NCBI GenBank assembly: GCA_949318235.1
Contig: OX439135.1
Span: forward strand, 17,741,796 to 17,805,795
DNA length: 64,000 nt
Source: Ecdyonurus torrentis
Lineage: Eukaryota; Arthropoda; Insecta; Ephemeroptera; Heptageniidae
Direction: 5' to 3'
The notes beneath the pieces are model-generated. The model saw only the letters and a list, made by a program, of their open reading frames with translations, was not told where the DNA came from and searched no databases. The position numbers and the translations under genes were made by a program. Positions 24,367-37,800 of the stretch are shown here, piece after piece. Numbering within the stretch: the first letter of the stretch is position 1; each line of letters opens with the position of its first letter.

Positions 24367-26529
24367 CTGAAACACAATTTAAATTACTGATTAATAAAAT
24401 TGCTTATTTATTTTCGGTCAACAATTAAAAAAAAAATGTATTATTTAATACCTCGCACTGTAATCCAAAGGCAATGGCTGCTGCTGTTGGTTCGTTGATC
24501 ATACGCAGCACGTTGAGTCCTGCCAGCACACACGCTGCCTTGGTGGCCTCTCTCTGCAGTTCGTTGAAGTAAGCTGGGATTGTGACGACAGCGTCATGTA
24601 CCTTGGAGCCCAGGTACACCTCAGCAATGCGCTTCATCTCTCCCAGGACCAGCGCACTGATCTCCTCAGGCTTGTAGCTGAATAAGAATATACTTCATAA
24701 ATATTTATAAATATCGAGGGCGAGCGGCCTTTCATTGCATTTACTAAATTTTGAGCGTGCACTATTGAAACAAGTGAAACACACTCCATACTATTGAAAC
24801 ATCTATATTAATCACAGCACCTGATAATGGTATACGTACCTGAGTACGCTATGCTTATTATGATGTTTCACTAGTACATGCAGCAAAAATTGCATTTGTT
24901 TTAATAGTGTGGAACTTGGAGAATACATATTTCAATATGTGCGAGTGCAAATTTAATATAGATGTATCAAACTGAATGGTTGTGTAGCCCTAGATTTATT
25001 ATTTAATTACCTTGACTTTGAGCCTTTTGTAACTTGCACAGCAGGCATGCCATTGGAACTAGTAACCCTGAAATGCCACTTCTGCATTCTAGTCTGTACC
25101 ACATTGTCATTATATTTACGTCCAATTATACGCTTCATTTCTGTAACATTCAAACATATATAGCCTGTATTATATAGATATTTCTTTAAAAATAAAAAAA
25201 TTAAAAAATAATAAATAATAGAAAATTTGAATTTGAATTGCTAAACAATAAGCATAGTACTGTACTTCAATTTTTTAATAAGGCTCCTCTATCTCTAAAA
25301 TTCAAAATTAAATAACTTGTCCCAAAAATGTTTTGACATTTGAAAAGTCAAAAAGCATGAACATAATAAATAACTGTTATCACCCAATGGATTATTATTA
25401 TTATTATTTTGAGCAATTAAGGGAATAGGGCATAATACAAACATCATTAATCATTAAAAACAATAACTATTAATTACCTAAGATAAAAATTTCAGCATCT
25501 ATAACCATACAAAAAGGGACAATAAATTACTGAAATTAATACCGTAGCGTTGTGTAACTTTAGACCAGGGGTGTAACTTTATACCATTTTTTAAATTGCT
25601 TTAACTCTGAGACTTTTTCAGTTTGAATGATAATACCAAATATGCTGGAAAGCTTATATAATTGAGCTTTTAGAAATTTGGGTATAATTGTTCTAACTAA
25701 AAAAGTTTCAGAGTTATAGCAATTTAAAAAGTGGTATAAAGTTACACCCCTGGTCTAAAGTTACACTGCGCTACGGTACTTATAATTAGCTTTTTATATT
25801 ATATATTTTTTAAATACCCCTATAGGCCTATTATTTGAACTTTCTAATTTTGAAGTAAACATATAATATGGTGGGGAAAAACTTCCGTCAGGTTCCTATG
25901 TACTCCCCCCCCCCCCCTCTTTCCCCCCAACAAACCAATGACTATTAAGATATTACATTTATTATGTACCTGAAATGCAGTTCTCCGGGTTAACCACTCC
26001 AGCCCGAACTGCAGTTTCTCCAAACACAGTCTCATTGCCCTTGAAACACACGACGCTTGGTGTTGTGGTTTTGTCAATAGAGTTGGTGATGATCTCCACT
26101 TTACCATCTCTGAACACAGCGGCACAGCAGTTAGTCGTACCTAAGTCAATGCCAATGACGTATGTCTCTGTGAAAGGATATAATCATTAAGATAAAAAAT
26201 TGTCAAAAAGAGAAGAAAAAAAAGGGGGGGGGCACTTACTAGCAGCTCCTCTTCTCAACTTTTCTTCATTAACTCGCAAATCTCTCATGTTTTTAGCATA
26301 AGTTTCTTCAATATCTTCATAAGAGGTTTGTATGTCCTGAAAGAATTATGTCTATGATATTCATATGATGTTATTACAGTATTACAATAGCAATTAATAC
26401 TAACAATGGTATTACTTATAATAGTTGTTGTGATTAAAATGTATATTTTTTATGTATTGATATCAACGCCATTAATAATTAAAAGGATGAAAATAGTGAT
26501 GATAACTTTAACTTTAACACCTCCTCTGT

Positions 26530-26561
<32 letters not shown>

Positions 26562-27807
26562 ATTATAGGCCTACAATCACTCAGATTTTTTTTAAAATTA
26601 ATTATAATTAATAGGCCTAATGTTAATTGGAAAAATCCAAATTTTAAAAATAGACATACTTTTACTCGATTCGCAGTGCACGGTTTTCATCATAAAATTT
26701 GCATTACAAAAGAGTACCACGAGTGTGGTACCTCATGTAAATGTAAGTTGTGTGGTGAGCCATGTAATCAATATCATTTGCTAAACTGTACTAATCGTAG
26801 CATTAGCCTAACAGCATAATATGCTCAAGATTAATGTTTAATGTATGCATGTTATTTACTATTCTTACTTTGAAATTTAGGTTATATGTTGTACACCATG
26901 TGTGTTTATTGAATAAAATGAATTATAATTAAAAATAAATAAATAAATCAAAAGCATTTTAAGCCTTAGAACAAGTTAACACAAATTTTTGCTTATATAT
27001 CCTAATATACTGGAATATCGCAACATTGATTTGATCTGAGTCGTTGATTTCAATTATTTCTAATGTATTTTCCATTGAAGAAATGGTAAATGCAAACTCT
27101 GGTGTCACAGCTCACCTGGTTCATGCACGCGTAAAACAAGCGAGCTGTGCATGACGTCACAGTAGGTCCGCATCAACCTTATTGTGAATCGAAAATAAAT
27201 TAGAAACCAAAGACTCTGGCCAAATCAATGTCAATATTTTGGTATTTTAGGATATTAGGCAAGTTTTTTGTTCAGCGTGTTCTACGCCTTTAATAAACAA
27301 TCATCAACAATGTCATTTTTTTTAAAGAGGGGGGGGGGGGGGGGGAGGATTCCAATAATTAGGACTAACCATAGGCGTGTTTTTTTAAATTTTGGCTATA
27401 AAAAAATTACAACTATAAATTTTTTTTAAAAAAAAAGTGAGATTTACTTTTTTTTTTTTTTTTTCCCCAGGACAAACACTTAGTAATTACTTACATGCTG
27501 CAACTTGGTTAGAAACTCCAACTTATTCTCCTCACTACAGTCTCTTGTCATCTCCTGGAAATTTGTAATACAAAGCTCTCTTTGTTTCTGATGTTCCTGA
27601 TACAGTAAGCTGGGGTTCTTGGTATCCACTGCAGCACTCATTTGTCTCTGCATGTTGCTTGTGTACTCCGTCTTCATGTTATTATAAGCCTGCATCACAG
27701 TACGTTTCTCATCATTCTTGAACAACTTGTGCATTTTCTTATTCTTCTCTTCATACACTCGCCATTTCTTATCTACTTCCTGAAAGTTATTAAAACATAA
27801 ATTATTT

Positions 27808-27851
<44 letters not shown>

Positions 27852-29770
27852 TGGTCACCCAACTTATTGACAGTATTCCATATTTTCCAATATTTAGTTA
27901 CCTAGCAGTATTTCCCTTTAATTTTAAAACTCAAATGACTTAAAAAGGAAAAACTGTTTTGAGTTCAACTTGAAGCAATTTTGCTCACATCTTCTTCCAT
28001 TTCTACTTTTACTAAGCATGCGCAGTACGTCAAAATGGAAGCGGATGTAAGCAAAATTGTGTAAAGCTAGCCTCAAAATAGTTGTTCCTTTATAATTCAA
28101 AGTCTGGAAATTCATAATAATTCCTAACATCATATTTTAATAATAATTTATTTTATTATTATTACTTTTTTCTTCTTTTTTTTTTCACATTTGAAGAACT
28201 CTTTTAAAAACAAAAATTTACACTTCTAAAATGGTTTTGAAACATTGATGGCATGTATCAGTTTATTATTATTATTTTTTCTTTCCTTTCTTTTTAGTTT
28301 TGGGCAATGAAGGGGTTACTTGCAAAAAGATTTCCACACCACGTTTTATAAATAAGTAACATTTTTTTTTTTTTTTTTTTTTTTGAACACATTTCAAATC
28401 TTAATTGCTTATAAAGGTAGAGATAATGGTAAAAATATCGCTGTCACAATAAAACCGCGATATTTTTAACACTGCCTCTACCTTTAAATACATATATTTA
28501 ATATTTTAAGTAATTAAGGATTTACCTTGTTAAAGCGATCTATGAAAGTGTCATAACCTTCCAATTCACTGAATTCATGTAGAATATTTTGTGCTTCATT
28601 CTTGAATAGCGTATGACTATCAGGTAGATCATCCACAGGACGTACGTCAATCTTCAAATCATCCATCTTATCTTGGTAATATTTGATACTTTCAGCAAAC
28701 TTTGCTTTGCTGTGATCTAGTTCAGCTTGGCGTAATCTAGCGTTGTTCATTTGTGTGTAGTATGCAAAACGCTCACTTACTGTCTGAAATATTTATACAT
28801 GAAATCAATAAAATTACATATTATATAATTTAAAAGGCATAATATAAAAATAGGTTATAAAATTTAGGTTATATGTTGTACACCATGTGTGTTTATTGAA
28901 TAAAATAAAAATATATATTATAGGTTATTATATATAATATAAAAATATAATATATTGCCCTGGTTGTGCTTATAAAGAGTGTGTACTTGCTAGATAAAAT
29001 CACAGCTGCGAGCGCTTCCTCCACAACATTAAAGGCCAAAGCAGCCGTCAATCGCTGCCTGAGCGATAACCGTGCGACAACTATCGTTGGCTCCCGATTG
29101 GCTTAGCGCAAAAAGTTAGACCAATCCTAACTCTAGCGCACTCTAACGGTCCTTGTCGCAAAAAGTCCGACTGACGGCTGCGTTGGGCTTAACAGGTAAA
29201 ACCCAGAGAGAGATACAGGCTCTTGCCGCTTTAAGAAAAATGCAGGTGGCAAATTGCACTGTTGCCCGATGGTTAACAAAATTAGGGCTGTCAAAAACAT
29301 CAATCTAGCGTTTTGCCCTCCCCTTGTTCACCCTGAGCTAAGCTTTAGCCAATCAACCCTTACATGCCGCCTGCTCTCCACCAATCCGGCGGCCAGGGTG
29401 GATTTAAAAAAAAAATTACTACCCTTACAGTTCCCGCAATTCTGCCACCTGAGATAAAAACTGAAGAACGCACCTCTATAAACTTTCTCTTTACTGCTGC
29501 CTACAGTGGGAGTATAGCAATGCTCCATGCTTATCATATCAGTGGTAAAACCTACTGCAAGTATGCCCATTGTTGTACTGGACAAAAATGAAAGTAAGCC
29601 TATTGAAAGATGTTCTTGAAATGCAAGTACGTGCTCTTTGAGCACAACCAGTGCAACATTATAATAATATAACAAAGTTGTAATCAACTACAATAAAGAA
29701 ATGGATAGACATACCAGCAAGAGACTTACCACAGTAGAAGTTCTATGGAGAGGTCGAAGTCTCATGTGTC

Positions 29771-29815
<45 letters not shown>

Positions 29816-32039
29816 TTATAAAAAAAGGTCATTTCATAACGGAGAGCTATCGTCATATATATTAATGACATTATATTAATCAATAATATATGACGAAAGC
29901 TCTAAATTGTATGAAATGAACTTTTTTATAACAAAAATACTGTGCCATTTGAGACCTCAACCTCTCCATAGAACTTCTACTGTGGTAAGGCTCCTTGCTG
30001 GTACGTAGTTCTATCTTTTTCTTTATTATTAGGTATTGATCCTAGCGGCAATGTTTTTTTTCCCTTAAATTTAATATGTCCCTATTATTTGTATAGTTAT
30101 ATTTAAACTTGAAATAATAAACTCTTGGGATGATACGCTATGACTGATAGTGATAAAAGTGACAGTCTGTCAATTTAAAAATCACAAATCATCTTAATTT
30201 AATGAAAAGCATCATGTAACATCACATCATCTTAATTATCAAGTTAACTAGTTCATGCACTCAATAAAAAGTTAATATAAAAATTTATTAAAAAAAAAAA
30301 AAAAAAAGTAAATGACTAAGGGAGAGGAGTGAAATTATTTCTGAAATTATCAAATTAAAATTTAATTCACTTTGGAAAATAATAATAATAATAATAATAA
30401 TAAACAGAAAAAAACAAACAGAAAAATAATAATTCAAACAATTGGAGGAGAGGGCCAAAAACACATACCAAAATACATATCAAAAATAGATACAAAATAC
30501 ATAGCCAAAAGACATACCTTAGAAAGACCATTCAAAGCAGAAGTGTAATACTCAGATGTGAAGATTGGTTGTAACATTTCAAATGAAACATTCCAGATTT
30601 CCTCATGCTTATCTTGCAAATTGTTAACTGGATTTGTTCCAATTTGAAGTAGCCCCATTTGTTCCTCATAGCTGCGTATTGCAGCATCTCGGAGTTGGTA
30701 AGCTCTTTCTCTAGCATTATGCTTTTGTTTGTCTTCATTGTACATTTTATATGTAGTGAAAAGATTGTCAATTGTCTGAGAAAACATTATATATTTTAGT
30801 ACAGTACCTATAGTATAAAAAAAAAAAACTAAATTTGTCCTATGCTGAGCAATGCTATTCATTGCTCAAGATGAGCATCGAAAAGCACTCAGAATGACGT
30901 CATGCGTACACTTTCTATAAGCACTAACAAGGATGTCATGGTACAGAGAACATTTTTTAACCCAGTCTGAAATTCAATTTTAAGTGTATTAACTATAGTG
31001 GCTTATATTGTTATGTAAAAAGCTTTGGTGTCCCCGTCAGTGCTTATTACAATCCCCCATTCTCCAATTTTTCCCTAAACAATTTAAACTTATATTTACA
31101 GTCAGCCGGGGTGAAATTGAAACTCCAATCATGTGCAATTAAGCTTTCACTTTTCCCTATCTCGCTAGACACAGAGCACTTTGAAAGCAGGTCTGTGATT
31201 GGCTTTCACTTTCACTTTCACTTTATGAGTTAATAATTATAGAAATAAAAAGTAACAAGAAACACATATAAATAAAAATAGAACCCCTCTCCTTCTGTTA
31301 TAGTATGATTTTTTTTTTTTTTTTACGCATAACATGACACCCCGTACTTAATTTTACTGCAATTAACTGGTTCCAAGTAGTTTATTGTTTTAATAAATTT
31401 GTTTAATTTACAAAGTAATTTTTGTTAAAAAAAAAAGATGTCAATTTAAAAAATAATTATTAATTTTAATTTAAAAAAATTACCTTTTTAGCGTCGTTTC
31501 TGTATGTTTCACAAACATTAGCACATGTTTTGAAATGTGGCTTAAACAGAGACAAAGCATCATCAGTAGCTGTTTTGTTTACGTTTTCAATATTCTCCAC
31601 CGTCTTCAATCCTCCACATTTGTCATCCATGAGACGTCGATATGTGTCAATCACTTCTTGACGACATTTTACCATCAACAACTGGAACTTGTCCTCTTTT
31701 TTCTTCTCTATTTTGCGTTTATCATGAGCTCTGAATCTCTTGCATATTTCATCAGTTTCCTATAAATACAAAAATAACAATTAAAAATTAGTTTTAATAA
31801 CAATTAACTGTATAACCATTCAGTGTTTCTCTTTATTGAGGACTGACAAATAACGAATAACAAACATACATTCAGTTTTCTCGTGGAGTTATGTGTCAAA
31901 AACTATCCAATTGACTAGTAAAGGAACAACGGTTTTAAGGCCAGTGTGCACAGTAAGTCAAAACGGAAGCGGATATATGTGAGCGAAATCACTTATAGTC
32001 GGCTTCAAAACAGTTCAGGGTTTCGGAATTTTGCCCAGC

Positions 32040-32073
<34 letters not shown>

Positions 32074-34821
32074 AGTTTATCCACTTAAAAAAAACACTAA
32101 AAAAAAAAAGGTTTTTTATTTATTTATTTTTATTATTTTTTTTTAATGTAAAAAAAATGCTATTTTTGAAGAAAACACAAAGCTTATGATTTGAAACATA
32201 TTAACTTTTTTCTTTCACTAGCACATGTTTATTTTTATTTTTATAAAAAAAAAAAAGAAAAAAAAAAAGCTTTTACATGTCTGTTTTGGAAAAAAAACAA
32301 AAAACAACAACAATAAACCCCACATTTTTTTTTTTGTTTTTTTTTTTTAATAAAACCTACTACCCGCGGGCTTTTAAAAAACAGTTGTTTCTTTATCAGT
32401 CAATACCATATCAACATTGTTCTGTTATATTGACTTATACCCATTTGATCTTGAAAAATATTTATGAAAGCAAATTACCCGAAGTGAATAAAAATATATA
32501 TATAGCCTATATATAAAAAAAGGGCCATCCTATTTTTTTTTTTTTTTTTTTTTTAGTTCAAGAGGACATCAGCTAATATAGGGATTTTTTATTATTATTA
32601 TTTTTTATCTATGCTAACATAAGATTTTTATTATAGGCTAACTATGTATATACAAGACATCTGACTTAAAGTCAATAGGTATATTAATGGTTGGTTTTAT
32701 AATGATCTGCATTACCTTATTAATTTCCATCTGCAGTTCATTGCAATTAGTAAGTTGATATTCCTCAATATCAGCATACAACACTTCGTGAGCTTTAACT
32801 TCTGCTCTAGCATGCACCAAGTCAAAGTCAGGCACAGGTTCAGGACCTCCACAGTAAGTATCCATGGTCTGCTGGTAACATTTCACTACCTTCTGTTTGA
32901 CATCAGTGTATTGTTGTTGTCTTGTTGAAGATTGCATGAACTTCTGCCGAGCTTGGAAATGTGGAACTTGTTGAGAGAAGAACTGATGCATTTTCTGTGG
33001 GTCACAAAAATAAATCAATAATATAACACATTTGTAAAATGGAATCATATCAAATGCTATGAAATTTTTTTAAATTTTTTCCTATACTATGTTTTGTAAG
33101 TTGCATAACTATGCTGTATAATAGGCCTATACAAATAATTGTTTTTTGTTTTTTGTTGTTTTTTTTTTAGGCTAAATACTGCATTATCCTTTATGCTTTA
33201 AAGATGAAGTTCAGGGGTTACAACATGGCTTCTTCAATGTTAGATAATGAGAAGAACTGTTCATAAACTCACATATGATGACCCAAAAGCCCTTCCTTAA
33301 ACCCATGGTAGCCCCCTAAACTTGCGCTCATCCTGCGAGATATGCAACCCACTACAACATATCTATAGTAAAACCATAACTATGACGTAAAAGATACGGG
33401 ACAAGTTGCATATCTCGCAGGATGATCTTGAGTTTGAGGGGCTATGTAAGAGCTTTGGGTCAAAATATGTGAGTTTATGAACAGTTCTTCTTATTATCTA
33501 ACATTGAAGAAGCCATATTGTAACCCCTGAACTTCCTCTTTAAGACTTTAAGTGCTTTATTTTATCTTTACAATAATTTATATTAATTATTTACCTTCTG
33601 AAGTTCTGACAATTTACTAGTCCTCAGATGTTGAGGAACTTTAAATGTCAAGTTTGCAACAGTATTCACTGCATGTCGACAAGCTTGCGCGCACTTCTCC
33701 TCCAGAGTGCACTCATGATGCAACTGCATACAAAATGTAGTCAAAGTAGTCTGGTATGTCTCGTAAATGTCGTTGCAAGCAGCATAGAATCGAGATTCAC
33801 TATGGAGATCAAACTCACGAGCGTATCGGCCATACAGCTCATTTACTAGATACTGCAAAGAAATAATCAAAATAAAGTTTTGAAAAAAAAAATCTATAAA
33901 ATATCAATCTATACCTATAAAAATTATTACCACGATTCCCATTTTTCGTTTTTTTGGTTTTTTTTTTTATTTTTTTTATTATTATTATTATTATTATTAC
34001 TTAAAACACGCACACCCACATTATAATTTGAAATAGTAGAGCATTACCTCAACAAGTTTCTTCCTATAAGAAGTAGTGTTGTAGTTGCTGCCAAACTTAG
34101 GTGTACTGTCAAAGACAAGACATGCAGTATCAAGTGCAGACTGGTGCAAGACTTGGATGTCCACAGCTGCATCTGTCAGTCCTGCTTCCATGTCCTGCAT
34201 GTACATGTGCTTGGCCTCACTCATCGCCTTCTCATGGCATGTCTCAGACATCGACTGAAATCACATATACATTTGAATTCATTTTAAAAAATTATTATAA
34301 TAGTGGTAGAAATTAAAAAAACTAAAATCTCATAAAATGTTATGAGATATGTATAGCAAGCTCTTTCAATTAATCATCAGTCAAATTCTTCCTTTAATTT
34401 TCATATTATTTTATTGTATTAATTTAGTAGTATGTTTAGGAAGCAAGAGAAAGATGTCATGATAGAAAGTTGTGGAGGTGTATCACTAGGTCAGGCTAAA
34501 AATCATTTATGTTGTTGGTTTACCCCGAAAAAGATCATAGCATCATGATATCGAAGGATATGCGGCATTTCGGTACTTGTACTTGTGCAATCTCCGGGGA
34601 TACAATTTTAGCACATGTGCAATCTACACCACGCTTACTAATGGCACATATGTACAGGCTAAGCGTATAAATATGTTTTAAAAAAGGTAAGAGCAAAGAA
34701 TGCACATGTGCCAAAAACAGGGACGTACGCAAGGGGGGGGTTTCCGGGTCCGGACCCCCCCCCCCCCCCCCCCGTCAGGTCCGAGGAGAAATTTTTTTTG
34801 AGGTTAAAAATAGCAACTTTG

Positions 34822-34852
<31 letters not shown>

Positions 34853-37800
34853 AACACGTCTTTGGTGCCAAAGTTTTGTTTTCTTTTTGGTATCAAAACT
34901 AACTAATTTATTAATAAAATTGTGATTTTATTTAACATGGTGGTATTATGTAAGTATTATGACGTTATGAACTGCATATTCCCTTAAACTAAAATGAAAA
35001 AAATGTTGACCCCCTTACTATTTTTTGAAGTTTGAAAGCCATAATGGTAACAACTACCGATGATAAAAAATATACATAGCATTTGACCAGTTTATTAAAT
35101 TAAAATTTAATCAAATAATTCGTCATGTCCGGTCATGTCATTATTCAAAAACCAAAAACATTGAATTTAAATAATTGGGGGATCACGCTCAAAAATTTCT
35201 CTGATATAAAGTCTATACAATTTGATTATCATATAGAGTTTGTAACTTAATGCCTTTTTTACACGGGAAGATTTAATGAAAGTGTTGAGTGGTCTGGGAA
35301 ACCAAAGATCCGGGATCGAGTCTCGGTCGAGCCGAATTCCTTTTCAATATCAGTTTGCTGCTTATCCTTTATAACACGGTGTAACACGAAAGCCAAACAC
35401 TTTCAATTTGATTATCAATATATTATATTTTTTTAGGGTACGTTACCTTACCTAATCACTAAAAATATTTAATTTACTGATAATCAAATTGTATAGGCTT
35501 TGAATCAGAGAAATATTTTGAGCGTGGTTATGAAATAAATAAAAAAATTATATTATTTATTTATTTTTTATCTGTTTTACCTTTGAAAAATATTGTATTA
35601 TTGCTTCTTTTTTTTTCCTGCCTTTCTAACTTTAAATTTAACCATCACGGTATATCTCACTTTTCAAATTTTGAAAATGAAAATTTTGAATTGCAGGTTT
35701 TTCCTCATTTTGTCCAAAACGTATTTTTTCCCCCGTCAGTGAATTTTTTACTATAGTATATTTCATTTCATTTTCTTCAATTAACATGTTGCAGGCCCCT
35801 ATTTTTTTTAAATTACTAGTTACTCAAAAAAATGAAATCGTACAAATAAAAAAAAAAAAAAAAGTTTGCTAAAAGTATTTGAAAGTTGGAAAAAAAGTGA
35901 ATATTAAATTGTTTATTGCATTATAGGATTGTAAGTATAAAACTAAAAAGTTGACCACGTATATTTTTTTTTAAACCATTTGAAAGTTAGTTTAAAGCAA
36001 CAACTACTGATGATAAAAATTGCAGTACCCACGCGATCATCAGATAAGAAAGGTTATTCAAATTAAAATTAGCTTTATATTATATAAGTAAAACTTCGAA
36101 AATTTACGTTTGTCAAAATTTTGTATTGTGGTGTAACAAAATTTGTATCCTCGAACTTACAAGTTAGAATTTCATTTCTTTACATATGTTTAATAAATTC
36201 AAAATGATTTAGTATTATTGTTTATTTCTCCTTATAAATTTATGGTCAAATTAAATCCCACCAATACCTCATTTTCATCCTCATTTTCAGTAAAAACATA
36301 GTAAAAAAAATTACTTATTGATTTTAAAAAATCTACTTCTAATTCGCATTCAGTTATAAATTAAAATATGTACAAAATAATAATTTAGAGAAATTCATCT
36401 TAATTATATTAACCAAAAACGAGCCGAGTTACTTATTTATTTTAAAATTTTCAAACAACTCAATTTTACACGAAGGAAATAAAAAATAAATTCTAGAGTA
36501 TGAAATGTTATGTTGTTGTAATACCATATGAAAATGCTATAATATTTGATGGAGCAATGCGTTTAATATGGATACAGTATTTTCATATGACAATGATTCA
36601 AATTTTGTATCACGCATTATTGTCTGTAGTTGCACCATTCTATGACTAAAAATATACTAAAAAGGGGTACCAAATCACGTATTTTTACATTTAAATTTCA
36701 AAAATTTCTTGCGGGGGTATCCCCCGCACCCCCAGCAGGGGGGTGTCACCCCCTGCACCCCCCCTCAGTATGGTGGGCTTGGACCCCCCCCCCCCCCCCC
36801 CGTGACAAAATCCTGCGTACGTCCCTGGCCAAAAATGCACCCGCGGAGATTGCACTAGTACCAAAATGCCGCGTAGCCCTCCATATGTATGTGTGTGCTA
36901 CATATAATGATACCTACCCATCAAAGTTAACAATCAACATTTTACAATTTTCACTGAAAATGAATGACCTACGTTTGCCTCTTTGACGTGTTTAACAGGA
37001 GAAGTAAATGAATGAACTTTGAATTTGTAAAGTGTAGATCATTCATTTTGAGCAACAAAATTTTACAGTGAAGTAAATTCATTTTGATGGGAAAGCATCG
37101 ATGTTTAAAGAAATAGACCACATAAAAACAACATGTGCTTTTTAATGAATAAAAACGAAATTGGATCTTCATAACTGTTAACAATTTTTACCAGAATGTT
37201 AATGTACCCCCACGAGAGAGCGTGAAAAAACTGTAAAGTATGCAATTTCTGTGAAAATTCATGTTTATGACGTCAGAAACATGCCAAAATTAGTGTGAAA
37301 ATGTTGTGAGGGTTGCATAAATTGAATTTTCTGATCACTGCTATGGGACTACTGTTGGGTTTTAAATTTTAAGACATACTAATGTTATTTATGTAAATCC
37401 CATCAAGTGTTTTGTGATATAAATGCTTATGTTTTTCTCTGGTCTATTTCTATAATATACTTTGTTGCTGTTTTGCAGACTAAATAGTCAAAATGTTTAT
37501 GTTGCTATTTACACAGTTTAATCTAGAGTAATAATATTTATATTTATCACACTTTACCTGGAAGAGAGTCTTAGGTTCCATGTCTGGATGTTGCAGTTTC
37601 TCCACATAGTTCTTCATGTAGACAAGGAAATCCTGAGCTCTAATACATTGACCTCCAATCTGCTTCACTGCAAGATGACCAGGATACAAAACTGTCTCTA
37701 TCAAGAGCTTCAGTTGTTCCAAAAACTCAGGCTCAATTTCTGTAATAATATGTAAAAAACAAATTTTATTTTTATCTACAGCAAATTATAAGCTCTCTTT

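Larger units (their letters stand above)
34550..36890. repeat. Outer inverted repeat split by the 2.1 kb hAT-like element
   Basis: The left flank ATGCGGCATTTCGGTACTTG...GTGCAATCTCCGGGG is repeated in inverse at 36840-36885 (CCGCGGAGATTGCACTAGTACC...ATGCCGC). The arms flank the hAT-like element, so an older inverted-repeat element was hit by a younger one. Confidence 0.6.

Noticed and set aside
23401..24677. Hsp70 pseudogene or HSPA12-type divergent member
   Set aside because: All ATPase motifs are canonical, introns are properly spliced and the frame is open; HSPA12 lacks this level of motif match.
23401..26167. A free-standing Hsp70 gene
   Set aside because: No ATG precedes the first motif in frame before the acceptor, and the exon phase requires the preceding helical exon.
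29254..29687. Overlapping frames on both strands at 29.3-29.7 kb
   Set aside because: Slightly GC-richer, but no splice structure, no recognisable domain and next to palindromic elements; probably transposon DNA.
27495..34254. Membrane hairpin as in atlastin
   Set aside because: No hydrophobic stretch of 18 or more residues is present in any exon after the GTPase in gene A or B.
36630..36986. Pro-rich plus-strand frame
   Set aside because: It arises from the poly-C end of the hAT-like element.
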